From Lachnospiraceae bacterium (GTDB lineage: Bacteria; Bacillota; Clostridia; Lachnospirales; Lachnospiraceae): a stretch of 64,000 bases of DNA. Positions 7,089 to 16,413 of the stretch are shown piece by piece (position 1 is the first letter of the stretch; every line of letters starts with the position of its first letter). Under the pieces are notes generated by a model. The model saw only the letters and a list, made by a program, of their open reading frames with translations. It was not told where the DNA came from and searched no databases. The DNA lies in NCBI GenBank assembly GCA_902362715.1, contig CABIXN010000001.1, forward strand, positions 904,277-968,276, in the 5' to 3' direction. The position numbers and the translations under genes are program-made.

Positions 7089-9929
7089 TTAGTCTGCTCT
7101 CATATTGGAGGCCCCCGATGCCTGTCCGGTGATCACAGTCTCTTTTTCTTCTAAATCAAAATAATAATTAAAAATATCCCTTCCCACAGCAGTTGCATTG
7201 GTAGAACTATAGCCATTGGCAATACGGACTGCTATTGCTATCTCTGGCGTATCAGCCGGCGCATATCCAATAAACAATGCATGATCCGGCCGGGTTTTAA
7301 CCTCCTGGGCAGTGCCGGTCTTTCCCGCCACATCTAAATCCATGCCTTTTAAAACGGAATTATATTGTGCAAACTGCCGCATCCCCTGGGAAATGGCCAT
7401 CCAGGTCTCTTCCGATAATTCTATTGTTTCTTTCTTTTTTATCCCAGCATTTTTTTCACTGATCAGCGTCAGGGGAATCTCTCTCCCCTGTAACGCCAGC
7501 GTACTTACATATTTTGCCAGCTGGGTTGTGGTATAGTTATGTGTTCCCTGTCCGATTGCAGACTGAATGCCATAATCTTTTGTCACATGCGGCTGGCTTT
7601 CTGTCAGCTCAATTCCGGATTTTTCATCCAGACCAAACAAGGATGCATATTTCTGCAGATAAGAAAGCGCCTGGCTGTCATTATAGGATGCCTGATTTCT
7701 TGTCCCAAGACGCCAGGAAATATCGCACAGATAGTCGTTGCAGGAATTTTGAATTGCAGAAGCCGCGTTCACAATACTGCCGTGCCCCGAATGCTTCCAG
7801 CACCTTAAATCCGGTTTTAATTTATCAAACACACCGTCGCAGATCATCTGGGTATTGGCAGTTATCACCCCTTCCTGAATCCCCGCCGCAACCGTCACAG
7901 GCTTAAAGGCAGAGCCCGGAGCAGTCATCTGCTGGGAAGCCCGGTTATAAAGGGGCAGCGAGCGGTCTTTTAAAAGCTCATTGTAATATTCGGAATCCAT
8001 AGGCTCTGCCAGTCGGTTACTATCATATCCCGGATAGGAGACACAGGCCAAAACCTCACCGGTTCCCTGCTGTACCACAACCGCCGAGCCGGAACAGGGG
8101 TCTAGACCAAGCATAGCAGGTGTCAGTTCCAGATTTTTTATTTTCTTTTTCACAAAGGAAAACGTACTGAGTTTCCCATTTTTCAGAAGATTATAATCTT
8201 TATCCTTTTCTGACAAAATACCCTGCCGGTATAAAAGAAGGCATACCTCTCTTCCGGAAATTTCATCCTTTAAAATCATATGGCTTAGCACCAGCTTTTC
8301 AAAGTCTTCCTGTTCCATAAGAGCCTCCTGTATGCGTTCCAATGCATACAGGCAGATCTCCTCGGACGTCAGATATCGGTCTTCATCTAAAATCCCCGGA
8401 GAAATCCACCCCTTCTCAATAGCTCCTCTTAAAAATTCCCGGGTGCTTATGCTCCCCTCCTCCTGCCAGGATTTATACAGTGCATCTGTTTTATCAACCG
8501 CATCCTGAGATAAAATTCTGCTGTTTAACACAGCTATAGTTTCATATTCCTGCATCTCCTCTGACAGCTGTCCAAATGTCCTGTCCCCTTTTTTCAGATC
8601 GGTTTCTATGGCATCCAAAACAGTTCTCTTTTTTCTGTTTAATTTCTGAATCAGGCTCTTTTCCTCATAGGAAGCATTCTCCTGTTTCATATCAGCAATC
8701 TTTAACACTTCATTTTCAATCAGTGCTGTATACACATCATATACGGGAATCCTGATCTGTGTGGAATCTGTAATCCTGGTTTTATCAAAGGTTCTGGCAT
8801 TAATCAGATTGTCCATAAGAATTCCTGCCAGTTTCTCTTCTATCATCTGGTAGACCGCTTCCTGTAAATCTTTATCAATGGTAAGATATACATCTCCTCC
8901 GGAAACAGTCTCTGCCACCCTTTTTTCCTCTCCGATTACCTTTCCAACATTGTTTACCACCACTTCCATTTGCCCGTCTGTGCCCCGCAGCTCTTCTTCC
9001 AGATACTGCTCCATTCCGGCTTTTCCGACGGTATCATCCACTGAATATTCCTGTCCGTTTTCTAAAAATGCCTCCAGTTCATCGGTAAAAATTTTTCCTG
9101 TATACCCAAGTATATGCGACATGGCCTTCGGGCTTTCGTAAACCCTCTCCCAGTCTGTCCCAATCCCAATTCCCCCAAGGGTATCTGAATGTTCCTTCAC
9201 ATAAGCAGCTAATTCCTCAGAAACATCTTCCGCGATAACTGCCGGTTCATATTTTTTATAGGAATTCAGCCACAGCATATATCGTACTCCAAGAATCTCA
9301 AGAACCTCCTGTCTGGAATATTCTTTCTCAAGACCATATTCTAGCAGTTCTTTTTCTGTATAATCTTCTTTTCCCCAGCCATACAGTGCGAACTTTTGGT
9401 TTCCCGCCAGATAATCTATCATTTCTTCTGCCGTCATATTTTTTTGTTCCTCCGTCAGATCTGCCGGATCCTTAAGGCCAAATATATCTGCGCGAAACCG
9501 CAGCAGCAGACTGCCGTCCACCGTATATATATACCCCTCCTTCTCATCCGCAGCAATTTTAAGTCCTGTCTTTAGACTGCCTCCCAAAACCTGCATTTTT
9601 TTCTGAAGCCGATGAATATTTCCATTTAAAGTAAGCTGGCGTTCCCGATCTGTTTCATAGCTGCCACTGTCTGTTATGGTAATTGTATAAACAAGACGGC
9701 TGGATGCAAGAAGTTTTCCATTACGGTCATAAATGTTTCCCCTTGGAGCAGCCTGCGTCAACGTCTTTGTAGTCTTTAAGATAAAGCTTTCTTTATAGGT
9801 TTTTCCTTCTACAATCTGCAGCTGCCAAATCCTTCGGACTAACACAGCTGCCAGCAGTAAAAATATGATTTTTAAAATAGCAAGCCGCGAAATTTTTAAA
9901 TGTCTGTGATTCCTTTTCCATTGTTTCAT
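7089..9929 (-). CDS. Class B penicillin-binding protein (PBP2-like transpeptidase)
   Basis: A D,D-transpeptidase that cross-links peptidoglycan outside the membrane. A single N-terminal membrane anchor lies at about residues 18-38, followed by the dimerisation domain (R--W-LQI-EG, then PRGNIYDRNG-LLA). The transpeptidase core has STFK-type motif GSAFK, SCN as the SxN motif, and KTGTAQ near the C-terminus. At 946 residues it is much longer than Bacillus PBP2 because of an acidic helical insert of roughly 300 residues before the core, which I believe is usual in Lachnospiraceae. I choose ATG 9929 (AAGGGTG 6 nt upstream) over a GTG at 9938. MrdA or SpoVD/FtsI-type assignment is uncertain because no rodA/ftsW partner is adjacent. 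The promoter carries a BlaI-like operator. Confidence 0.9.
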   Translation of the reverse strand: MKQWKRNHRHLKISRLAILKIIFLLLAAVLVRRIWQLQIVEGKTYKESFILKTTKTLTQAAPRGNIYDRNGKLLASSRLVYTITITDSGSYETDRERQLTLNGNIHRLQKKMQVLGGSLKTGLKIAADEKEGYIYTVDGSLLLRFRADIFGLKDPADLTEEQKNMTAEEMIDYLAGNQKFALYGWGKEDYTEKELLEYGLEKEYSRQEVLEILGVRYMLWLNSYKKYEPAVIAEDVSEELAAYVKEHSDTLGGIGIGTDWERVYESPKAMSHILGYTGKIFTDELEAFLENGQEYSVDDTVGKAGMEQYLEEELRGTDGQMEVVVNNVGKVIGEEKRVAETVSGGDVYLTIDKDLQEAVYQMIEEKLAGILMDNLINARTFDKTRITDSTQIRIPVYDVYTALIENEVLKIADMKQENASYEEKSLIQKLNRKKRTVLDAIETDLKKGDRTFGQLSEEMQEYETIAVLNSRILSQDAVDKTDALYKSWQEEGSISTREFLRGAIEKGWISPGILDEDRYLTSEEICLYALERIQEALMEQEDFEKLVLSHMILKDEISGREVCLLLYRQGILSEKDKDYNLLKNGKLSTFSFVKKKIKNLELTPAMLGLDPCSGSAVVVQQGTGEVLACVSYPGYDSNRLAEPMDSEYYNELLKDRSLPLYNRASQQMTAPGSAFKPVTVAAGIQEGVITANTQMICDGVFDKLKPDLRCWKHSGHGSIVNAASAIQNSCNDYLCDISWRLGTRNQASYNDSQALSYLQKYASLFGLDEKSGIELTESQPHVTKDYGIQSAIGQGTHNYTTTQLAKYVSTLALQGREIPLTLISEKNAGIKKKETIELSEETWMAISQGMRQFAQYNSVLKGMDLDVAGKTGTAQEVKTRPDHALFIGYAPADTPEIAIAVRIANGYSSTNATAVGRDIFNYYFDLEEKETVITGQASGASNMRAD

Positions 9930-9962
9930 TTTCTTCACCCTTACACTCGTAATATTTCATAC

Positions 9963-9991
9963 ATCTTACACGTGTAGGATTTTATTGTCAA
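9963..9991 (-). promoter_or_regulatory. PBP promoter with BlaI/MecI-like palindrome
   Basis: Minus strand: TTGACA (9991-9986), 17-bp spacer, TAAGAT (9968-9963). The palindrome TACACGTGTA (9967-9976) overlaps the -10 and matches the TACA-N2-TGTA core bound by BlaI/MecI repressors. No blaI gene is present in the window. Confidence 0.6.
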
Positions 9992-10118
9992 GTATTACAT
10001 TATATCTGCCGCAGGTATGATGTCCGCCTTCCCTTTGGGAGGTTTTAAATTCCTGGTAATCATATTTTATCCGTATGATACAATAAATTCAACTGTTTCA
10101 AAAGCTTTGCCCGTAAAA

Positions 10119-10223
10119 GAACCAAACGAGACTTTATGTAAAAAGAGGACGCTCATTGCAGCATTCCGAAAAAAATATCCCAATGTAACATATGGGATCT
10201 ACAGTGGGAATGCCCATAACATT
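10119..10223 (+). pseudogene. LysR regulator fragment, left part of split gene
   Basis: Thirty-five codons read as the start of a LysR effector domain: a GE-type lead (EPNETL) then AAFRKKYPNVTYGIYSGNA and HNI. The frame would continue directly in the fragment at 12538 (RDYIKRGFLDIGL), giving a normal LysR core if the DNA between were removed. The DNA-binding domain (about 90 codons expected upstream) is not found between here and the PBP gene, so the gene was also truncated at its 5' side. The remainder of 9992-10118 shows nothing else I recognise. Confidence 0.7.
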
Positions 10224-10270
10224 AGTTTGTGTCAAGATAGGACTAAAAGATTTTTTAACTTTTTTAAATC

Positions 10271-10310
10271 ACAAAGGCATTTCGACTATTATTGCCCGAA
10301 ATGCCTTTGT
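10271..10310. repeat. 14-bp inverted repeat downstream of small gene
   Basis: Arms ACAAAGGCATTTCG (10271-10284) and CGAAATGCCTTTGT (10297-10310) around a 12-nt loop, just after the minus-strand 108-residue gene. It ends transcription of that gene only weakly, if at all, because no strong T tract follows. The approach sequence TTGTTGAGG-NNCAAAGG is shared with the terminator at 51468-51506. Confidence 0.65.
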
Positions 10311-10313
10311 ACC

Positions 10314-10640
10314 TCAACAAATCTTCCCTATTGCTGCTTTGTTTGAGTAATATTCCTCTTTAGCAGTTTCCACTGCATCTTCTCTGCTAAAGACAATATT
10401 TTCTGTTTCCATAGTATTCTGATATATTCTTTGCAAATAATCTTTTTTATCAAACTGATAATAGAATGTACTCTCTCCTTCTCCTGGAATTTCACACTGC
10501 ATCTCAGCTACTAATCCCTCTTCATTCGTAAAATACTTTACATAACTATAATTTTCCAGTTTTGCGTTTTCCAATAAATTATACGGTGATATGATTGGTG
10601 AGTACAGCATATCATATATCTTCTTAATATAAGCATCCAT
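10314..10640 (-). CDS. Hypothetical protein (108 aa), helicase partner
   Basis: I do not recognise the family. It is acidic and soluble, with no signal peptide or membrane segment. An N-terminal helix (DAYIKKIYDML) is followed by a beta-rich middle (SYVKYFTNEEG---EMQCEIPGEG) and a C-terminal helical EDAVETAKEEYYSNK segment. Start ATG 10640 is chosen because TAGGAGG lies 7 nt upstream; the longer frame has no such site. It starts 18 bp after the helicase stop on the same strand, so the two are probably cotranscribed. It is the only intact gene on the insertion. Confidence 0.7.
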   Translation of the reverse strand: MDAYIKKIYDMLYSPIISPYNLLENAKLENYSYVKYFTNEEGLVAEMQCEIPGEGESTFYYQFDKKDYLQRIYQNTMETENIVFSREDAVETAKEEYYSNKAAIGKIC

Positions 10641-10657
10641 GTTTCTTCCTCCTAGCA

Positions 10658-12537
10658 TCAATATTCTTCATCATCTAAATGCAAATACTCCATTAATATC
10701 TTTTCAACAAATTCCTCCGCAATCGCAAGCTTTTCAAATGCTATATCAAAATCTGACACTTTCCATTCTTCCCGCTTTTTTCCTATTTCACCTCTCAAAT
10801 AAGCGTTAAAATACATAGCCAGCATTGCACCATTATTAGTTGCCTTACTTTTTATCCACAAATATTTCCCATTAAACAGTCTGCAATCTGCTAAATTTTT
10901 TTCTGATTGATTAATATGGAATTTAGTTATTAACTGCGGAACCAAAATTTCTCTTATCTGATCATCTAGATTTTTCTTCCTATTAGCAAAATACAAATCA
11001 GGTCTTTTAAATGCAGCCGTATCTTTTGTTCTTGTTTGATTATAAATTGCTAATGCCTGCTCATAGTCAATATGCAGCAGCTCCTTTAACTTATCAATAT
11101 TCTCTTTTTGTTTCCGTTCTTCTTCCTTTTGCTTCTTTATCAATTCCGTATTTAAATATGTATCTGTAATTAAAGTTCCTGTTCCTCGTTCTTTTGCCAA
11201 GCCAAGAGGGATTATATCTGCTCCTGCTCCGGAAGATGTTCCTTTAGATGATTCTCCACTGTCATCCAGCAAGTTCTCATCCTGAAGATGCTTAATTACT
11301 TCACTCTCCTGTAGCTCTATCTTGTATTTTTCCCAAAGTTCCGATAACTGCAAGTTGTGATGTGAAACTACGTCTGCAATGTTATCATCCGCTTTCTCAG
11401 CTTCCTTATCAGGAATAACCCTTAAAACTCTACCAATAAACTGCTCATATGGAAGCTCACTTCTAAATGGTCTGAATATCGCAGCCACGCTAAGATAAGG
11501 GTGATCATATCCTTCTCCCAACATCGCAACATGAATAATAACATCTACACGATGATTTTCTATATCTTGTTTTATTTCACTCCGTTCTTCTGGTGTTTGT
11601 CTGCTGTGGATAACTTCTGCGCTGTATCCTTTTTCTACATACAACCGCTTAATTTGCTCTGCATGGTCAATACTACATGCAACTGCGATAATTTTATGAG
11701 GTACTTTTGATCCATCTCTTCGTTTATTTTCCAACAACTTCAGGCTTTCTTTAACTACACTTTCAGAGCATTCTTTGGAATATGCTACTGACCGTCTTAT
11801 CCAGTCTTCATCACGCAGACCAAGTGCCAATAGTTCTTCAACTGTATACTGCTTTGTTTCATCTTTATCAATTGTCAGAAATAGTTGTTCCGGTATATAC
11901 TCAATATTTCTAAGTGATTTTACATACCCTTTTGCCATAGCCTGACTCAGTTTATACTTATAAACTAATTCACCAGCCAATTCTACACCATCTGTACGTA
12001 TCGGTGTTCCAGTTAGCTTAACGACCTTAGCCTTATTAAAATGATTTATGGTTTCAACCCACGTATTAGCTGTCGAATGATGAGCCTCGTCAATAATTAT
12101 CATATCAAAATAATCCTTGGGTAAATAGTTTAACGGGGAGCTGTTTAATCTTGCCTGCAATTTATGGATATTCAAAACCACTATATTAGCTGCATCTAAT
12201 ATCTCCCTTTTTATACCACGTTCAAATTCCACCAAAGTCGGTGTTTCATGCACTTTATTAAATATTTTTCTTTTGTACCAAAAGCTTTCTGGGTTCTCCG
12301 GGTCTAAAGAATCCACAACAGTGTCCTTAATAGTTAACTGTGGTGTAATAATCAATGCTCTCCCTTCGCAAATATGAAACGGCAGTAATCCCATCAACCC
12401 CGTTTTTCCAACTCCTGTCGGAAGTACCACTATTGCATGTGTACGTTTTTTATTGCGCACAATAAAATGTTCATATACTTTGTAATATCCTTGTATTTTG
12501 TCCTTAGTAAGGCTACTTACTGCGAGATTTCTATATT
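10658..12537 (-). CDS. DEAD/DEAH-box helicase (superfamily 2), 5'-truncated
   Basis: SF2 helicase with all core motifs: Walker A LPTGVGKTG, DEAH box IIIDEAHHST, LTGTPIRTDG (motif III), a C-terminal RecA lobe with VIHSRQTPEER, and QFIGRVLRVIP (motif VI). A helical C-terminal region of about 220 residues has no motif I know. The frame stays open to 12546 with plausible helicase-like residues (REYRNLAVSSL, GYYKVYEHFI) but has no ATG and stops being homologous where the LysR fragment begins. A GTG at 12460 could start a 600-residue product just upstream of Walker A. The missing N-terminus probably made it a pseudogene. Restriction/defence-type helicases look like this, but no nuclease is linked. 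Confidence 0.8.
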
Positions 12538-13026
12538 CGCGATTATATTAAAAGAGGATTTCTCGATATAGGTTTAATGTCAGAACCGATTGATATGCGT
12601 AAATACAATTTTGTCAATATGCCAGTCAAGGAACAGTGGGGTGTATTTGTTCCTAGTGATTCCGGATTGTCCAAAAAGGAACGTATAACGCCAAAAGATT
12701 TAGCTGGAATGTCCATTGTGACTGCAACAGGCGACTTCAACCAAAGCCGGATCGGAAAATGGCTTGGTGATTATAAAGATCAGGTTGAAATTGCTGCCAC
12801 CGCTAATCTTCCTTATAACGAAGCAGTGTTAGCAAAAGAAAATATAGGCGTAATGCTTAGTATCAACTTAAACTGTATCTATGAAAACCTGCGGTTTATT
12901 CCACTGCAGCCCCTTTTGGAGGTTTCAACGGTCTTAGGTTGGAAAAAGGAGCAGATATTTTCTGCCACAACTTCTGCCTTTATAGATTTTTCAATGCAAT
13001 ACTTAAAAGGCATAACTCATGATTAA
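12538..13026 (+). pseudogene. LysR regulator fragment, right part of split gene
   Basis: About 163 codons of a LysR effector-binding domain: RDYIKRGFLDIGLMSEPIDM, then MPVKEQWGVFVPSDSGLS, a hinge, and the C-terminal strand-helix elements, ending in a TAA. The first Met (12577) is inside the domain, so the DNA-binding half is absent. It continues the frame of the fragment at 10119-10223. A terminator-like hairpin follows at 13066. Other LysR genes of this type are found beside flavodoxin and aldo-keto reductase genes, which also lie downstream here; whether it once controlled them is inference. Confidence 0.75.
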
Positions 13027-13065
13027 ATATAAGTATTAGACATTTTAAACAGCCAAATTTACAAT

Positions 13066-13099
13066 AAAGGTGTTCCAGAACGGAGCATCTTTATTTTTA
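13066..13099 (+). terminator. Terminator after LysR remnant
   Basis: Imperfect stem AAAGGTGTTCC / GGAGCATCTTT with loop AGAAC, followed by TTATTTTTAT. It isolates the MerR gene from the LysR remnant. Confidence 0.75.
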
Positions 13100-13122
13100 T
13101 ACAATAGGGAAGGAAGTTTGAA

Positions 13123-13491
13123 ATGACAATCAATGAAGCAAGTGAACGATACAAAATTCCCATTAAAATTTTACAGGAATATGAAAGCTGGGGACTATGT
13201 GGTGAAGTAAAAAAAATAATGAGTTCGTGGCATTATGATGAAAGCGATATTGAACGATTAAGTACCATTATGACGCTTCACGATATCGGTTTCACTAATG
13301 ATGAAGTAAAAGAATATATGCAGCTGCTTTTGAAAGGAGAATCAACGGAAAAGGAACGGCTGAACATGCTGAGTGAAAAAAGAAATGGCACATTAGATGA
13401 AATTCATTTTAAGGAAAAACAATTAGACCGTCTGGATTATCTTCGATTTGAGATACAAAAAGGAAACAAATCACCATCAACATATTTTTAA
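13123..13491 (+). CDS. MerR-family regulator (122 aa)
   Basis: Short MerR-type protein: N-terminal winged helix (MTINEASERYKIP---LQEYE-WGL), a wing that includes the WHYDESDIERLS stretch, then a coiled-coil with EYMQLLLKGESTEKERL and a terminal HF-EKQLDRLDYLR helix. No ligand Cys is visible, so it is not a classical metal sensor. GGAAGG upstream of the ATG. It is followed after 57 bp by the flavodoxin cluster in the same direction, so it probably regulates that cluster. Confidence 0.8.
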   Translation: MTINEASERYKIPIKILQEYESWGLCGEVKKIMSSWHYDESDIERLSTIMTLHDIGFTNDEVKEYMQLLLKGESTEKERLNMLSEKRNGTLDEIHFKEKQLDRLDYLRFEIQKGNKSPSTYF

Positions 13492-13547
13492 AAGAATTAT
13501 AGATAAAAACAACAATCTTTAATGTAAACCTGAAAGGAGTTTTCACA

Positions 13548-14246
13548 ATGAAAAAAGTATTTTCAATTATTATGGTTCTTACTCTGCTGCTCTCTTTTAC
13601 GGCTTGCAGCAACAATGCCAATAATGAGGGGGCTTCCTCTGCTCCACAGCAATCAAGTAATCAAAGTTCTGCATCTGCTAAGGAAGCAGACAGCCAAAAC
13701 GATTCTTCCGCACTTACCGAAGAATCAGGCAGTCCAGATAATTCTTCCACATTCACCGAAACAGACGCTAAATCATTAGTGGTTTATTTTTCCTGGTCGG
13801 GAAACACCGAAAATGTTGCCAAGTCTATTCAAGCGCAGACAAACGCTGATATTTTTGAAATCGTACCGGCCACACCGTACAGCGACGACTATGATACTGT
13901 TGTGGATTTGGCACAGGAAGAACAGAAGAATAACGCCCGCCCTGGAATTTCGGGCAGCATTGAAAACATTGAGCAGTACGACGTTATCTATGTAGGATTT
14001 CCAAACTGGTGGGGCGATATGCCGATGATTCTCTATACATTTTTCGATACTTACGATTTGTCCGGCAAAACAGTTGCTCTGTTCTGCACTAGCGGCGGCA
14101 GCGGTCTTTCGGGAACGGTAAATGAAGTAAAATCCCTTGAACCAAATGCAGCCGTGACAGAGGGGCTTCACATCGGCAGCGGTTCATCCTCAAATCCCGA
14201 CAGTGCAGTAAGCAAATGGCTGGAGGATATAGGACTTGCCAAATAG
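13548..14246 (+). CDS. Flavodoxin-like lipoprotein
   Basis: A 232-residue lipoprotein: signal peptide with lipobox LSFTAC (Cys about 21), a Ser/Glu/Asp-rich linker to about residue 75, then a flavodoxin domain. The FMN phosphate loop is FSWSGNTENVA, and the aromatic GFPNWWGDMPM loop holds the isoalloxazine ring. CTSGGSG and the C-terminal region complete the fold. An extracytoplasmic, membrane-tethered electron carrier is implied. Start has AAAGGAG upstream. It is followed 13 bp on by a related fusion protein. Confidence 0.9.
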   Translation: MKKVFSIIMVLTLLLSFTACSNNANNEGASSAPQQSSNQSSASAKEADSQNDSSALTEESGSPDNSSTFTETDAKSLVVYFSWSGNTENVAKSIQAQTNADIFEIVPATPYSDDYDTVVDLAQEEQKNNARPGISGSIENIEQYDVIYVGFPNWWGDMPMILYTFFDTYDLSGKTVALFCTSGGSGLSGTVNEVKSLEPNAAVTEGLHIGSGSSSNPDSAVSKWLEDIGLAK

Positions 14247-14258
14247 GAGACTATTTTT

Positions 14259-15710
14259 ATGAAAAAAATTATATCACTGCTTTTATCGCTATCCCTTATT
14301 TTCTCTTTGACAGCCTGCAGTCAGACAGAGAGGCCCGGCACAAGTTCAGAACAGCTATCTGCAGACAATTCTCTGGAGACAAGTGATCTGCAGGTTCCAG
14401 AAAACTTTGTTTTGATTAAGGGCGGCTCTTTTGAGATGGGCAGCCCCGAATCTGAAGCGTGGCGCAGTGCTGATGAAACACAGCACAAGGTTACTGTCAG
14501 CGATTTTTATATGAGCAAATACGAGCTGACACAAAAAGAATATGAAGAAATCACAGGCAGCAATCCCAGTAACTTTTCAGGAGAAGATCTACCCGTTGAA
14601 AATGTCTCCTGGCTTGACGCAGCAGCCTACTGCAATGCCCGAAGTGAAAAAGACGGCTTAACCCCGGTCTACACAATCGACGGTAAGAATGTTTCCTGGG
14701 ACAAAAGTGCAAACGGTTACCGCCTGCCCACCGAGGCGGAATGGGAATATGCCTGCCGTGCCGGTACCACTACACCGTTTTATATGGAAAACTCTCCCAG
14801 CTCCGAAGATGCAAACTATTACGGCCATTACCCCTACGAAATAGAGGATAACTATTTTTCACAGGGAAATTTGGAAGTAAAACCCGGTGATTACAGACAA
14901 ACCACTGTCCCTGTAGACAGTTTTTCCGAAAACCCTTACGGGCTTTACAATATGCACGGTAATGTAAGTGAATGGGTCTGGGATTATTATGGGGATTACT
15001 CCGATGAGGCACAAACAAATCCCACCGGTCCTGCCACCGGCACACTTCGGGTTTACCGCGGCGGCGGCTGGAATGATTTCGCTAAAAATATGCGTTCTGC
15101 ATACCGTGCGACACTGGAACAAAATAAAGGCAGTTTCAATCTCGGTATTCGCTTAGTGTTAAATGCGGCTCCCAGTTCCGGCAGTGTTTCAGGAACAGAA
15201 GCACAAAATACAACTGCTGACGGAAACGGCAAAATCTTGATTGCCTATTTCTCATGGGGAGGCAATACAGAGGGCATCGCTAAAGAAATCCAGAGTCAGA
15301 CGGGCGCTGATCTCTTTGAAATTACAATGGTAAATCCATATTCCAGCGACTACAACACCGTTTTGGACGAAGCACAGCGTGATCAGAACGCACAGGCCCG
15401 CCCTGAGCTTGCAAATCACATAGACAATATGGATGAATATGACATTATTATGATCGGTTATCCCAACTGGTGGGCTTCCATTCCTATGCCTGTTGCTTCT
15501 TTCCTGGAAGAATATGATTTTTCGGGTAAAACGATACTGCCGTTCTGCTCCCACGGCGGCGGTCGTTTCGGACAGAGTTTAACGGCTATCGCCAAGCTTG
15601 CGCCAAACGCTGCCATGGGGGAAGCGCTTTCTATCCACTATTCAGGCGGCTCAGAACTTTCGGGAGATGTGTCTGACTGGCTGAATAGCAATAACATTCA
15701 AACAAATTGA
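14259..15710 (+). CDS. FGE-sulfatase-domain / flavodoxin fusion lipoprotein
   Basis: A 483-residue lipoprotein (signal plus lipobox SLTAC, Cys about 20). Residues about 55-300 are a formylglycine-generating-enzyme (SUMF1-like) domain: GGSFEMGSPESE, YELTQKEYEEITG, RLPTEAEWEYACRAG, GLYNMHGNVSEWVWD and GGGWN are all family motifs. Residues about 330-483 are a flavodoxin: FSWGGNTEGIA, YPNWWASIPM, CSHGGG. True FGE needs an active-site Cys pair, which I do not see clearly, so the FGE part may only bind. The pairing with flavodoxin on one surface protein is unusual. RBS AGGAGA upstream. Same operon as the neighbours. Confidence 0.88.
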   Translation: MKKIISLLLSLSLIFSLTACSQTERPGTSSEQLSADNSLETSDLQVPENFVLIKGGSFEMGSPESEAWRSADETQHKVTVSDFYMSKYELTQKEYEEITGSNPSNFSGEDLPVENVSWLDAAAYCNARSEKDGLTPVYTIDGKNVSWDKSANGYRLPTEAEWEYACRAGTTTPFYMENSPSSEDANYYGHYPYEIEDNYFSQGNLEVKPGDYRQTTVPVDSFSENPYGLYNMHGNVSEWVWDYYGDYSDEAQTNPTGPATGTLRVYRGGGWNDFAKNMRSAYRATLEQNKGSFNLGIRLVLNAAPSSGSVSGTEAQNTTADGNGKILIAYFSWGGNTEGIAKEIQSQTGADLFEITMVNPYSSDYNTVLDEAQRDQNAQARPELANHIDNMDEYDIIMIGYPNWWASIPMPVASFLEEYDFSGKTILPFCSHGGGRFGQSLTAIAKLAPNAAMGEALSIHYSGGSELSGDVSDWLNSNNIQTN

Positions 15711-15726
15711 TTACGGAGGTTAAAAA

Positions 15727-16413
15727 ATGGATTTGTATATTACTGATCCCGATTTTACAGAACGCTTTGAGTATTTTGCTTTCACCGAAGTTCCAGGCGA
15801 AAAAAATCAGCAATTAGATGAAAAGACACGCTGCATGGCTATTCTGGCGGCGCTGATGGGCTGCGGCAGTGTGGATGCATATAAAGAAATGCTCCCAAAA
15901 TTCCTGGAAAACGGTATCACTCCGATGATTGCAAAAGAGATTGTTTATCAGGCAGTTGGCTACTTAGGTTACGGCAGAATGTTACCGTTTTTGAATATCA
16001 CAAATGAAGTGTTAGAAAAAAAAGGCGTAAAGCTCCCCCTTGACAGTCAGGCAGTGACTACCCTTGATAACCGGCTGGAAAAAGGAATTGAAGCGCAGGT
16101 AGAAATCTTCGGTGAACAAATGAAAGAAGCCTTTAAGACAAGTCATATCAACCGTTGGCTGGCGGCAAATTGTTTTGGTGACTACTACACCCGAAACGGT
16201 TTAACCCTTGGGGAGCGTGAGCTGATTACTTTTTGCTTTCTTATGGCACAGGGCGATTGTGAACCACAGCTTATCGCCCACTCTAAAGGGAATATGAATA
16301 TGGGAAATGACAGAGATTTTCTGATAAAAGTCGTTTCACAGTGTTTGCCGTATATCGGTTATCCCCGCAGTCTGAATGCAATTTCCTGCATCAATAAGGC
16401 GGTGGAAAAATGA
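15727..16413 (+). CDS. Carboxymuconolactone decarboxylase family protein
   Basis: A 228-residue protein built from two CMD-like helical repeats. The first covers about 30-90 (TRCMAILAALMGCGS--AYKEMLP, then VYQAVGYLGYGRMLPF). The second covers about 130-220 (GLTLGERELITFCFLMAQGD, YIGYPRSLNA). Neither has the CxxC pair of AhpD peroxidase-type members. It probably acts on a small molecule or thiol; function unknown. GGAGG upstream of the ATG and ATGA overlap with the next gene, so it is translationally coupled to the DUF4405 membrane protein. Confidence 0.85.
   Translation: MDLYITDPDFTERFEYFAFTEVPGEKNQQLDEKTRCMAILAALMGCGSVDAYKEMLPKFLENGITPMIAKEIVYQAVGYLGYGRMLPFLNITNEVLEKKGVKLPLDSQAVTTLDNRLEKGIEAQVEIFGEQMKEAFKTSHINRWLAANCFGDYYTRNGLTLGERELITFCFLMAQGDCEPQLIAHSKGNMNMGNDRDFLIKVVSQCLPYIGYPRSLNAISCINKAVEK

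Larger units (their letters stand above)
10224..12537. mobile_element. 2.3-kb insertion splitting the LysR gene
   Basis: Inferred from the two LysR fragments whose reading frames join perfectly when this segment is removed. The trinucleotide ATT is present at both junctions (10221-10223 and 12535-12537), compatible with a 3-bp target duplication or chance. The segment holds a hairpin, a 108-residue gene and a helicase gene lacking its start. I see no transposase and no clear terminal inverted repeats, so the mechanism is unknown. Confidence 0.55.

Noticed and set aside
7514..7906. A 130-codon plus-strand frame inside the PBP gene
   Set aside because: Antisense shadow of the transpeptidase domain with no family pattern.
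10017..10346. A 109-residue plus-strand open frame after the PBP promoter
   Set aside because: Only its middle (10119-10223) is LysR-like; the rest is promoter DNA on one side and insertion DNA on the other.
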